DNA from: Datnioides undecimradiatus
Lineage: Eukaryota; Chordata; Actinopteri; Lobotiformes; Datnioididae
Length of the DNA stretch: 64,000 nt
Assembly: GCA_008933995.1 (NCBI GenBank)
Contig: WARS01000094.1
Span: 124,001-188,000 of the forward strand
Direction of reading: 5' to 3'
Shown here: piece by piece, positions 53,401 to 64,000 of the stretch
Position numbering within the stretch: the stretch's first letter is position 1
Layout of the letters: each line of letters opens with the position of its first letter
Translations under genes and position numbers: made by a program
Notes under the pieces: model-generated
The model's input: the letters and a program-made list of their open reading frames with translations, nothing else
Databases searched by the model: none
Told to the model about the DNA's origin: nothing

Positions 53401-56400
53401 TGCTCGGCCCCTCCACAGCAATGCTGAGACCACCAGCTCCAGCCTCCCTCGTCCAGATACTGAACTCAGCTACACACATCGCAGAGAGCCAGATCAGAGT
53501 CAGGTACACTGTGCAACATAAGACATGACTTCACACACACACACACACACACATATATAATCCCACCCCCACACCGACCTGGCACTCCCGCCTCGGCTCT
53601 CTCCAGACCCGGCCCTCCAGCGCGAACCTTATGAGCCCCACCCTCTCCCAGGGGTCCCACTGTGAACTGGAAGGGGCTGCCAGGCACGTGCATGCCGTTG
53701 TATTTCACACATACGGTGTGCACGCCCGTCTCGGTGGGGACGAAACGAATGCAGTAGGTGTTGTTCTCTCCCTCCATGATGTCCGCCTTGTGAATCTGTC
53801 CAGACGGGCTGGTCACCTGAGCGGTCATATCTGCTATGCTGATCTCTGCAGAGACAAACAGACAGACATTTTTCATGAGTCACAGACAAGATCACACAGA
53901 GAGAATAGACAAAAGCAGGAAGGATGGGGTTTTCCAAAGTATCCTAACAGTGAAACAGTGCTTTCTGTGACAGTTATCCAACCGTGTCACAATCTGCAGT
54001 CTGATTTCTACCACAACTGTCATGTCATCGTTTCTCCTCATGTTCACCTGGGATCTTGAGGCTGAGGTCGCACTGGCTGCCGACGTTGGCGACTGACGCT
54101 GCTCTTCTCTTCCTGGTGATGCTCTCCTTCATCCTGCCCTCTCCTGTCACCTTCACTGTGAATGCACTCCCTGTACATGCACGTGCACACACACCATAAT
54201 TGAGTCACTTGAGTAATTCAGGACAACACTGCAGCTCTGCGTGATCTCTGGCTGTTTTAAAGTGAGCACCTGGCACATGTTGGTCGGCGAACTTGATGTT
54301 GATGATGTAATTTCCTGGTTCAGTGGGGCAGTAGGTGACCTTACAGGTGCCGTCCTCCTGGTCCTCAGTGTTGATGTCCACTTTACTGGGCCCCTCAATG
54401 GACAGACTCAGGCCGCCATAGCCTGTAGAGAAGATACATTAGAGTGGCGTGAAATATGGAATCTTGACAAGCGAAATGTTGCAACAACTCAAACGTACAG
54501 ACATCTTTATCAAACGTACCTGCGTCACGAGTGTCGATGATGAATTCGGCGGGCTCAAAGGTCCTGGCCTCGCTCAGGCCCTGGCCGCTGACACGCACAC
54601 GGCTGGCATCACCGATCTCTGACTGGTTAATCATAACAGAAATGGGGCTGCTGGGAATATGGCGACCGTTCTTCTTGATGTTCACCAGGTGTTCTCCAAT
54701 CTCTTTCGGAACAAATGAGATTCCTGTGACAGACACGTGCATAACCATGGGAGAAGAGGGTTGAAGCCAGGATTGAGGAGATGTAGCAGATTTATCCTTT
54801 CAGTGGATTTCCACACACACACTCACCAACGTGTCCGTTACGCAGCATCTTCAGCAGGCAGGGCTCCTCGCGGCCCGAGGGCGTGGTGAGGGAGGCGGTC
54901 AGCTGGCTGATGTCAAGCTCTCCAATATCCAGTGGGATGTCTGCTGCTGAGCCCACCTTCAGATGGGACATCCTCATGGAGTCATCGCCTGAGGACACAG
55001 CAGTGGCGGAACAGTTAGCGTGTGCACTGTGGACATTTGGACTCATCATGAGAGTGCAGCTACTGTGAGGACCTCTGTTGGTGACCTTCACATTTCCACT
55101 TAATAATCTTGGATTTGTGAAAAGCAAATGTTACCGGTGATCCTAGCAGAGAAGGGGCTGCCGGGGATGTGCTTGTCATTGTATTTAACCAGGATGCTGT
55201 AGTCTCCGGGCAGGACGGGCAGGTAGGACACGGTGCAGGTTCCATCCTGGTTGTCCACACAGCTGATGTCGGCCTTGGATGGACCCTCGATGGCCAGGGA
55301 CAGACCACCTACACAAACACGATATGAACAGGCGGCCTTTCGTGCGATTACACTCATCTCTTAAGTCAGGTGTCAGTCAGCTGTATATGAATGCTGCATA
55401 CCCTCTCCAGCATCTTTAGTGTTAACTGTGAAGACGGCGGGCTTGTTGACAGTCCCGTGGATGAGGCCAGGGCCATAGGCACTGACATTACCGCTGTTCA
55501 TGTAGTCCACATAGAACTGCAGGGGACTTCCTGTGAATTACAGAGAGAGGAAACAGAGCAAGAGAATGAGGAAGCTGCGATCTGTTTGACGTCATTTCCC
55601 GCAAGATGATTATCGATGCACTTCTGGGATGAGCTGTACCAGGGATGTGGATGCCGTCGTATTTGATGTCCATCTCATGCAGGCCGGCCTCAGTGGGGGC
55701 GTACTTGACGGTAACGGTGCCGTCCTTGTTGTCTGTGATGTCAGGCTTGGCCACCTTGCCCGATGGCATTCGGACCTCACCTTCAGCAGGGGGCAGAAAC
55801 ATGCAATGAGGGTTCCACAGTGCAGGAATCACCACTACACACTGGGGTTAAACCTGTCTGGGCTCATCATAGTGCAGATGTGTTTATGTTACCAGTGATC
55901 TCTCCTTTCTGGATGGTGAATGGGATGACCAGGTCAAACGGTCTCAGCCCTGCCACATCTAGACCATTCATTCCCATTGGCCTGTCTGTTGCCTAGGAGG
56001 CAGAGGGCAGGGGTCAGATAAACTGTCTGCGGAGAGGTTGTGCTGACAGGTTACAGTAAAAGCACATATGTCACAGATGCAGTCGACAGCGCGGGACAGA
56101 GGGGTAAAAGCTTCCAAACACCGACAAACAAAAACGGGATGAGACAATCGTGGAACGAAATGATCGACAATGGAGATGACAATGGTGATCATGGTCAGGA
56201 TGATGACACCGACACAAACTGCGAGAGAGAGAGAGAGGGAGAGAGAGAGAGTGAGATGAGGACAAAAACGCCGGCGGGCGGAGGGAGGTTAAGGAAGTGG
56301 GCCATTTTGTAAAATGTGGAGCAGCTGACACGCCCACATTGATGATTCCCCAAAATGGCTGCTTTTGACATGGAGCACTGCTGAACGTGGGCTGCACAAC

Positions 56401-59400
56401 GGTTTGCTGAAACGTCTGAAATCCCAGAATGCAAGGAAAATACTTCCTTTGCTGCTTAATAAAAAGTGCGTGCATGTTTTGGAAGTGCATCACTCAAGGG
56501 ACGAATATGAATGAGCCTCTTTAGTGACATTGTGCAGCTCTGTTGCACTGTCCATGTGTTTAAGGAATCCTGTTTATTATGAGATGAGAGTAAAAGCCCC
56601 CTCAGAGACGAAACACCTGCAAGGAGAGACAGCAGACACTGACGCAGGCTGATGAAGGGAGGCTGTGTGAGACGATGTGGATGAGAGAAAGGGGTAACAC
56701 AGGAAGTCGGACAAATATGGAGCTGAGAGGGGTGTGATAGGCTGGAGGCAGAGGTTTTAGGTACCCAGGGCTGTTGAGCGTAGTACTGGGGCATTTGGCT
56801 CTGCTGCATGAGCTGGTCTGATGGAGCTCCTTCCAGTGCCTGAAGGGGGGGGGTCGTGGGTAAGGGTGGTGTAGGGGGTGGAGAGGGTAGAAAAGGATGG
56901 AAGGGATTGGAGGGGAATAAAACAGTAGTCAGAGTGATTTAGAAAATGTCTGGCGCCACCAGGACATCACGATGTCTCTGTAGGGGAGAAACAGCGTCAC
57001 AGATCTTTGGCCCACGCAGCATCTCTCACACTTTTACAGCAAACACAAACAGGGCTAAGTGCGTGTTGGTCACTCCGTTTGTTATACTGCTACATCCAAG
57101 TCATCCTGCCTGGCAGAAATCCCGGAGCTGTCGGTCAACACCGGTCTGGTTTTACACCGAAGTGTAGCATCATCCCAGCAGCTGGTTACTAAAGGCATGC
57201 AGCTGGGATCCATTCTTGGCCCACTAATATTCCTGTTCATGGCTCAAGACTTGAGACTTAACTCAGACTTAAGTGGTGAAAATGAAGGTTTTCGGTTTGA
57301 CTTAACTTAACTTGATACTTGACAAGTTGAGGAAACTTGATGTGGTGCCCTATAAAGACTGACAAATGTTGTTTTGTATAGTTTCATCTGTCAGCTAACT
57401 GTCACTGATTAGCCATTCATCATTTCATCACTTAGCTCCACACAGCTCCATGCAAATGACTCTGACATGCAGGTTTCTTATTTATATGATAGTATCTGCA
57501 TTTATGTTCTTGTTTTCGTTGTTGTTGCCTCTAAATCTGCAAGAGGTTGAACAAGTTTCATTGACTTAACTTATCAAATCATTAGTGTTCTTTGAGTCAC
57601 CGGTTCCTGCAGGCTGCTGCTGAGTGGCCTGATCAGCCACAGTATATTACCTAATATCTTATTTAATCCTTATGTGTGCTCCACCATCCCACCCTGTATG
57701 AATAAAGGTTAAAATGCACATCACTCACCGTGACTTGGAACGGGCTGTTGGGGATGTGCTCCCCTCCAAAACGGACGCAGATGACATACTCGCCAGGCTG
57801 CGGGGCTGTGTAGAAGATGTCGAACGTGCCGTCCTCGTTCTCGACAACGTCCACATCAAGCTCCGCCCCCTCAGGGGTGCACACGCTGCAGGTCACCTTG
57901 CCTTTCCCAGCGGCCTTGGCGTCCACTGTGATGACTGTCTGCTCTCCGATCTGGATTGTTGGACCGACGCCGGCGCCTTAAGAATTAGGGAAGATGGGAA
58001 GCAGAGTCAGCGGCGAGGAGAATTTGTTTTATAGACACACAAACAGGCACACACATCTCCTCTCTCTCTCTCTCTCTCACACACACTATTCAGCATGCAC
58101 ATTCCACAACCATGAGACCAGGTTAAAGTTGGATGAGATCTAGTCATGTTATTTCCATCTACTGTATGTTGTTACTGATGACGCGTCTGTTACCATCATA
58201 CAGTTTCCATGAAGCTAGATTAGCCATTTCCACCATGCCATCCTACCTACGCTGTTAGTCCATTAGTCTGTCCAATAACAGCGTGAGAGGGAAACAGAGG
58301 CAAACGGTTAGGAGAGAGGAAGTGGAGAGCAAGAGGGAGGGAAATAAGTAGTGGGAGCGAGAACTGGAGAAGAGAAAGTGTGTGTGAGAGAGAGAGAGAC
58401 AGCAGGCCATCGTACTGAAAGCTGGTGCCACTATCCTCCATGCTGACAGAGAAGAAAGGAAAGGTAGAGAAGTTCCTCTATGTTCTGAAGTAGTTCAGTA
58501 GGCTTACCTAAACCGTGACCGCCGATTGAGACTGATAATAGGAACGGTGAGAAGCAGAGGAGCGAGAGAAAAAAGTGACAAATAAAAGACAGTCAGGTGG
58601 GGGTGGGGGTGGTGGGAGGCAATAACTGTGCTCCGAATACTTGGATCAAAACAAATGGTGGTGGTGGGGGTGGGGGTGTGAAGCAGGGGTAAGGGAGGGG
58701 GTGGTGTGGTGGTGTGTGTGTGTGTGTGTGTGTGTATATACAGCAGGGACTTGTGTGGGTTGGGGGGTGTAACTGAGGAGCACAGCGTGAGGAACACAAC
58801 ATAACAATGCATGAAAAAAATGAGGTATGAGCAGCGGGAAACCTTCAATGACTGGAGCCGACAAATTGACCAATGGAGATGTGAGCTTCATCCTTGTTTT
58901 CTAAAATCTCCTCGTGGAGCTCTTATTACAGTTAATCAAGGAACCATTAGGAACCGTCTTCTGAGCTGTCCTTGCTAACTGTAAAGTGCCATGAACAGCG
59001 GCAGGAAGTAGCAACGTGAACTGTCCAGGTGTGTTGTGGATATTGTTCAAATTCATGACAAAGTATTAATGCCTCTTCAAAGCAAGACTAGATGTATGGA
59101 TCTGCATGTACAGCCCTTTCCATACCTGTGACCGTGCACTTGCTGGCGTCTCCAGTGGGCAGGGCCCTGATACGGTAGGGTGAGTATGGGATCTCATCCC
59201 CTCCGTACTTAATGAGGATGGTGTATCTGCCAGTCATGTCCGGCACATAGGACACCAGGTAGGTCCCGTCGTGGTTGTCCCGGATGTTGGCCTTCTTAGG
59301 CTTCCCCTCTGGGTCCTGTCATAGGTGAAAGTTACCAAAGTTTGAAAACCTAAAAATGATGACTCAGAACTTTTTCCAACGTGCGCCACATGCGAGCACT

Positions 59401-62400
59401 CACAGTGATCTGCACCGCCAGGAGTCCCTCGCCGGCATCTTTGGCATCAATGGTGAACTCGACGGGCAGAGAGGCGGGCACCCCGGTGGTGTTGAGGCCG
59501 GGTCCGCTTGCGCGCACCTTACTGGCATCATGGGTGGGGAGCACCTTCACCTTGTAGGGGCTGATGGAGGGAGAGAGGAGAGACTGTGAAGACGAACAGA
59601 GGCAGAGGGAGAACCACTCAGATGTGTGTGTTCGTGTGTTACCTGCGTGGGATCTCCTCGTCAGCGTACAGCACGTTGATGGAATAGGGTCCCTCTCTGG
59701 TGGGGACGTAGTTGACTGTGTGAGTCTGGTCACCGTTGTCCACCACCTCCACAGGTTCCACCACACCTAAACACACACACAGAAAGTTAAATAGGTACAA
59801 GACTGCTGTGTCCAGATGTAATCATCAAACATTGGAACACACACTTACCTTTGGGTCCTTGCACGCGGACCTGCAGTGGAGCCACACCAGCTTTGGAGGC
59901 GTCCACTGTGAATGCCTGAGGGATGTTGGCCCTGACATTGGTGCCCAGGCCGGGACCCTGGCACTTCACCTTGGTACTGTCCACCGTGTCGCTGACCGGC
60001 ACTGAGAATGGACTACCTGCACGGATAATATATTTTATACCAGTTTAAAACATGTTTTACAGGAGCCTGTCCCTGTTCACTCTGAAGAAGGGGGAGCAGG
60101 CCTACGTTGTTCTTCATAAATACTACAACAGTATGTTTTATAATAACATAATTCTTTTTTCCAGCTGTACCTTTGATGGGCTGTCCTCCGTAGGTGATGT
60201 TGAGGTTGTATGTGCCAGGCTCATACGGGATGTACTCCACGCTGCAGCTGCCGTCCTTGTTGTCAGTGCAGGACATTTTGGCCTCTGATGGACCCTCCAT
60301 TGCCAGACCAAGACCACCAGTTCCAGCTCCTCTGCAGAGGGAACAGTGGACATTAAAGACACAAGCAGAGAAAGTTTTCAAGATGGCGGCGGAGCGGAGA
60401 GTCTGAGATCTCATGATCATTGTATCACTGGCTCCGTGTTCCATCTCTGCTGACCAACAGCCGGACTCTAAATGTGTAATTGTAGGTTATTATGTATGTA
60501 ATAACTGCTTATACAACATCTGTTCATACCTACAAGGAAGAAAAAAAAGAATTAAAGCATTAATGATTAAAGCATTACTGTGTCCTGTATTTTAAAGGAC
60601 GCAGTAACAAACCTATTGATAAATGGGGAAGCCCTTGTGAAACGTGCTTAGATCATAGCTTCCTGTTTTCATCTGTTCCCTGTGGCTCAGTTACACCATC
60701 TGCAACAAGGCGACACTTTCATGCCGATTTACTGAGTGCAGTTACGGGTGATTTGTGCTAATTAAAGCTGCGATTTGTTCAGAGGAATTTGGCTTCCTAA
60801 TTGTGTTTTTCCCTCCATGTCACACCCGTAGCACTGAACCCACTGACTGATGAGGTTTCCCAGTCTCACTAATCTCTTTCCTCCTAAACTGTCGCTGCTG
60901 TGTGTTATCTGCTCTGAAATGCTGGACCTAAAATGTTAGGGGACAGTCTTGAGAATAAGTTAAATAACTGAACAAATGGAAGCGAGAAAACCCTTCACAG
61001 ACATTTGCGTTTTCCACCTTAAACTCTCCTCAGTCAATGATTTGGTCTCACTTACCGGGTTTCCACTGTGAACTTGTTGGGCTTGTTGGTGGTGCCGCCC
61101 TTCAGGCCGGGCCCGTGCACACGAACGCGAGCCGGATCGCAGCCTTCAGTGACGGCGACGCGGAACGGACTCTTCGGCACCGGAGAGCCGTCATAGCAGA
61201 CCTCCACGCTGTGCGGGCCTGAGGCACAATAGGAGCACGCATTCAAACTCATGGACTGGAGGATCCAGTGACAAATAGGCAAATCCTGCGCACACAGCTG
61301 CTGTTGTACTCACCCTCCTCATAGGGAGTGTACTCGATTTTATAGGTTCCATCTCCGAGGTCGGTGATCAGGGAGTCTGTGCGGCTGCCAGATGGGTTGC
61401 TGATGAGGGTTTTGATGTGGTCACCTCCGGTCTGAGTGAGAGCGCGAGCGTCCACGGTGAAGTCTGTGGTGGCCTCACGGAAAACACCTAACACAGGATG
61501 AAGGACGGAGGAAGTCAGGGACTGCTGTGCTGACACTGACAAAGATGCTGTACATTAATGTGGGTGAGTCACATCTGGCTGATCCCTAGTCTGCTTTATA
61601 AAATCTTTATTGGCCATGATCAAATGGATTCATCCCTGATTTCCTGCAGTAGGTGATCCTACCTTTGCCCTCCACTCCTGGGCCGAACACACGGACTCCA
61701 CTGGCGTCCACAGCAGGCTCCACGTTGAGACGAGCAGGGAAGTTGGGCACATCCTGGCCGCCGTAGCGGATAGTGAGGGTGTAAGAGCCAGGGTAGAGAG
61801 GGATGTAGGTGATGGTGTAGGTCCCATCTCCGTTGTCCTGGATGTGGACCTCGGCCTCAGTGCCACTGTCTGAGATGATCTCGATGGTCAGGTCAGCCGG
61901 GCCGGCATTGGTACAGTCCACAATGAATTCCCCTTTCTCCCCAACCTTGGCGCGCTCCAGGCCTGGGCCAGAGCAGCGTACCTGAGAGCAGAGAAGGGAC
62001 AGAGATGAAATGAATAATAACATTTTATTCATATGTCAGTATTTCATTTGACAGATGTGTAACACTCGGTAACTGGGGCTAACCTTGGAGGGATCTGAGA
62101 CAGGGTAAGCTGTTGGTGTGAAGGGGGATCCAGGGATTGGCACACCATCATAGGTCAGCTCAACCTGGTATGGCCCAGCCTCCCGGGGGATGAACTTCAC
62201 CTGGCTGGTCTCTGGGCTCAGCCCTGGCTCAACCTGCAACAACAAATATGAACAAACAAGGTTTTAGTGATACAAATCAACAAAAACAAGTGTCAACAGC
62301 AAGAGCAAGCATTAAAGGCTAAAGATGTGAGATTTAACTCAAAATCTATGACATTAATAACTTACATATGTTATGAAAAGATCTAGATAAGATATTTTTG

Positions 62401-63613
62401 GCCAGCAGAAGATAAGTCAAACGACATACCTTGCTGGCCACTGGCTTCCCTGATGGTGCGGTAACCTTGGCGGTGACCTTGCCCTGACCGCCAGCACCCT
62501 TTGATTTCACAGTCACTTCCTGGTCTTTGCCAACAGTCATCTCTACAGTGACACAAAGAGCAAAGAGAATGCTGTGGATCTGAACACCATTGACGTTCCT
62601 GGTCCAACGTGATATTCCACTGTACGCTTGGCAACTTAATATCCTATATTTAGCACTATTTGTCGTTTTTTCCTTTCCAGATTCCATCACAAGACAAAGA
62701 AGTGACAACAGATCGTTTGAACTTGCAGTCACAGGTCAGTACGTACTGTCTCCCAGGCCTGTGACGTTGACCTTGCTGAGGTCCAGAGTTGGTGCCACAG
62801 CGACGTTGAACGGGCTCTTGGGAATGTGATCACCACCGTAGGTCACAGCAACTCCAAGAGGACCCTGAGGAGATGTTATCACACAGATGGTCATGTAATG
62901 AAAGGATGTTGCGCGAGGCTTAGCTAACTGTCTCCCTGCATCTCCAGCTGTTCCTGAAATGTGTGTGAAGAAAGCTTTAGACACCGACACTTTGCTAAGA
63001 AGACAGGACCTTACCTGCTGCACAGGTGTGTACTTCACAGTGTGTGTATTGTCGTGGTTGTTGATGATTTCAAAGTCCTTGACAGCCTCTCCTTTGGTTG
63101 GGCCGCTGAAGTTGCAGTCCAGGTTCGCCTTTCCTGCTCCCTTAGTGCTCACAGTGAAATGAGTGGGCTTGTTCAATTCAACACCTGAGACAGAAACGAA
63201 GATTCAGGAGGGAAGATAAGTAATAATTCATTTCTATATTAAATACAATTTAAATATCACACAGGTGGTCTCACCGCTGCGGCTGAGTCCTGGACCCTCT
63301 GCCTTGACTTTGCTGGCATCATGAGAAGGATCCACTTTGATCCTGATGGGCGTCATTGGAATAGCCTGAACAACAAGCACAAACGAGTTTAAAACACACA
63401 TAACTTAAAATCCACTCATTCATACCACAAACACCACGTGCCTCCGACTCACCTGGTCAGCAAACAGCACCATGATGGTGTAGCTGCCTGCTCCAGGTGG
63501 GGTGTATTTGACAGTGAATGTGTCGTTGTCGTTCCTGATGATGTCGAAGTCAATATCGGCCTCTGCAGGTCCCACCACTCCGGGGGCACACTTGATTCCT
63601 ATACTGATGTCAC
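50422..63613 (-). CDS. flna: Filamin A, C-terminal part of gene (33 coding exons, 5' end off the right edge)
   Basis: Dimeric actin cross-linker and integrin/signalling scaffold. Minus-strand exons: 63613-63453, 63365-63275, 63184-63015, 62864-62747, 62542-62430, 62233-62084, 61981-61663, 61487-61314, 61218-61056, 60331-60171, 60016-59849, 59766-59643, 59560-59404, 59315-59126, 58531-58508, 57976-57729, 56839-56765, 55992-55893, 55780-55640, 55530-55402, 55308-55135, 54988-54827, 54723-54520, 54422-54270, 54170-54048, 53845-53579, 53469-53332, 53125-53010, 51889-51757, 51667-51491, 51355-51137, 51031-50834, 50606-50422. All phases agree: 1740 residues, stop TAA 50424-50422. The order is immunoglobulin-like repeat 6 (end), 7, 8, 10-15, hinge 1, 16-23, hinge 2, 24. 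Repeats carry the HIPGSPF/VPGSPF signature. The hinge 2 segment ([13 protein letters not shown]) and the repeat 21-22 block ([19 protein letters not shown]) favour filamin A over B or C. The actin-binding domain and repeats 1-5 lie beyond the window. A repeat equivalent to human repeat 9 is missing. Confidence 0.95.
50834..51031 (-). CDS. flna: Hinge 2 exon of flna
   Basis: It encodes the end of repeat 23, the hinge 2 linker ([18 protein letters not shown], then a Ser/Gln-rich stretch) and the start of the dimerisation repeat 24 ([21 protein letters not shown]). HETSSV is diagnostic for filamin A against filamin B (HSLRESSSV). Confidence 0.9.
53534..53552 (+). repeat. Short (CA)n microsatellite in a flna intron
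   Basis: About nine CA units inside a roughly 110 bp intron, close to the weak donor gtcggt of exon 53845-53579. Confidence 0.85.
56765..56839 (-). CDS. flna: Hinge 1 exon of flna
   Basis: 75 bases, phase 0 at both ends, encoding a Gln/Met-rich unstructured stretch ([20 protein letters not shown] and AQQPW). It matches the position and the YxxxQQ.W pattern of filamin A hinge 1, the calpain-sensitive flexible linker before repeat 16. A symmetric exon like this could be skipped without frame loss. Confidence 0.85.
58508..58531 (-). CDS. flna: 24-base in-frame microexon of flna (repeat 15)
   Basis: It lies between acceptor ttatcag and donor gtaagc. It contributes VSIGGHGL between exon 59315-59126 (ending CTVT) and exon 57976-57729 (starting GAGVGPT). 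Inclusion or skipping keeps the frame (2+21+1 bases). The equivalent eight residues are the alternatively spliced segment of human FLNA isoforms. It sits alone in a 1.1 kb interval full of TG and GGTGGGGGTG repeats. Confidence 0.9.
   Translation of the reverse strand, partial: SQSAVTV
58600..58740 (+). repeat. G-rich and (TG)n repeat block in a flna intron
   Basis: It comprises ggtgggggtgggggtggtgg at 58598-58617, a similar block at 58660-58680, and a TG run at about 58707-58733. The block lies just upstream (gene sense) of the flna microexon 58531-58508. Confidence 0.85.
61663..61981 (-). CDS. flna: flna exon encoding a complete repeat (human repeat 10 equivalent)
   Basis: 319 bases in one exon give [20 protein letters not shown], then the middle block with [17 protein letters not shown] and [13 protein letters not shown]. 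The NFPxxL variant of the usual PGSPF signature is typical of repeat 10. It follows directly on exon 62233-62084, which ends the repeat 8 equivalent (GVPIPGSPF, then DPSK). Confidence 0.9.
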
Positions 63614-64000
63614 CTGGGGACAGGAGACATAATGTAACGCACTAATCCTCCAAGGTGAAGCTCCACAAGCCATTCAGTGCAGTTATCTCACACATCCGCA
63701 AGACACAGAGCAACATCTGGAATCAGGTCACTTGATGAGTGAAATCCCCATATTCTCCCTGTCCTGAGGGACATGTTTGGCCCATCAGCTGTTAGATGTT
63801 CCACATCATGCACTATCTGTCTCTCATTTGACCGTTTTTGCTGGAAACAGCTGCCTGATATCTCTTGCAGTATGCTGAAAGATGCTGAAATACTCTATAA
63901 ACCTGAGCCCCACCACATTACATGTAGAGATTAGATCCATGATCGAAATGAAAATTGATGACTGCAGCTACAAACACACTGCAGATCTCTTGTCAAAGCA

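Overview
The window is vertebrate nuclear DNA, almost certainly from a ray-finned (percomorph-type) fish. Genes are compact and intron-rich with GT-AG splice sites. The DNA is full of CA/TG and tetranucleotide microsatellites and of short dispersed repeats that I recognise from teleosts, and it holds a decayed Tc1-like transposon. No bacterial, phage or CRISPR-type system is present. Nearly all of the 5'->3' and 3'->5' open frames that are not listed below are shadows or repeat translations.

Layout. 1-22.7 kb (+): the 3' two thirds of a plasma-membrane calcium ATPase gene, best matched to atp2b3. It has 16 coding exons, an alternatively spliced calmodulin-region exon (10979-11138) and a roughly 4.3 kb 3'UTR. 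22.7-26.8 kb: gene-poor DNA with dispersed repeats and a dead Tc1 element (25233-26450). 26.8-29.8 kb (-): crebzf (Zhangfei bZIP factor). 31.5-33.4 kb (-): intronless las1l, head-to-head with haus7 (34.06-37.5 kb, +). 38.16-38.70 kb (-): intronless mrpl49, convergent with haus7. 39.9-43.2 kb (+): a four-exon ninjurin gene with one in-frame TAG and a GC-AG intron. 44.6-47.95 kb (-): emd (emerin), six coding exons. 48.9-63.6 kb and off the right edge (-): flna (filamin A), 33 coding exons from repeat 6 to the C terminus.

The set atp2b3, haus7, emd, flna mirrors human Xq28, where ATP2B3/HAUS7 and EMD/FLNA are neighbours. This supports both the paralogue calls and a shared ancestral segment. crebzf, las1l, mrpl49 and ninjurin are interleaved here but lie elsewhere in human. 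The genes do not form one pathway: calcium export, transcription, rRNA processing, spindle assembly, mitochondrial translation, membrane rupture/adhesion, nuclear envelope and actin cross-linking are all represented.

Most interesting points: (1) the filamin gene goes directly from repeat 8 to what aligns with repeat 10 of human FLNA, across a 102 bp intron that cannot hide the missing repeat; (2) the otherwise intact ninjurin gene has a single TAG at codon 76 and a GC-AG intron; (3) the PMCA alternative exon keeps three nested donor sites and two reading frames into the last exon, and is flanked by CA repeats; (4) las1l and mrpl49 are each a single uninterrupted frame; (5) two copies of a small terminal-inverted-repeat element can be defined by eye. 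Exon borders were set by hand from splice signals and reading-frame continuity. Protein-family comparisons are from memory, not from a search.
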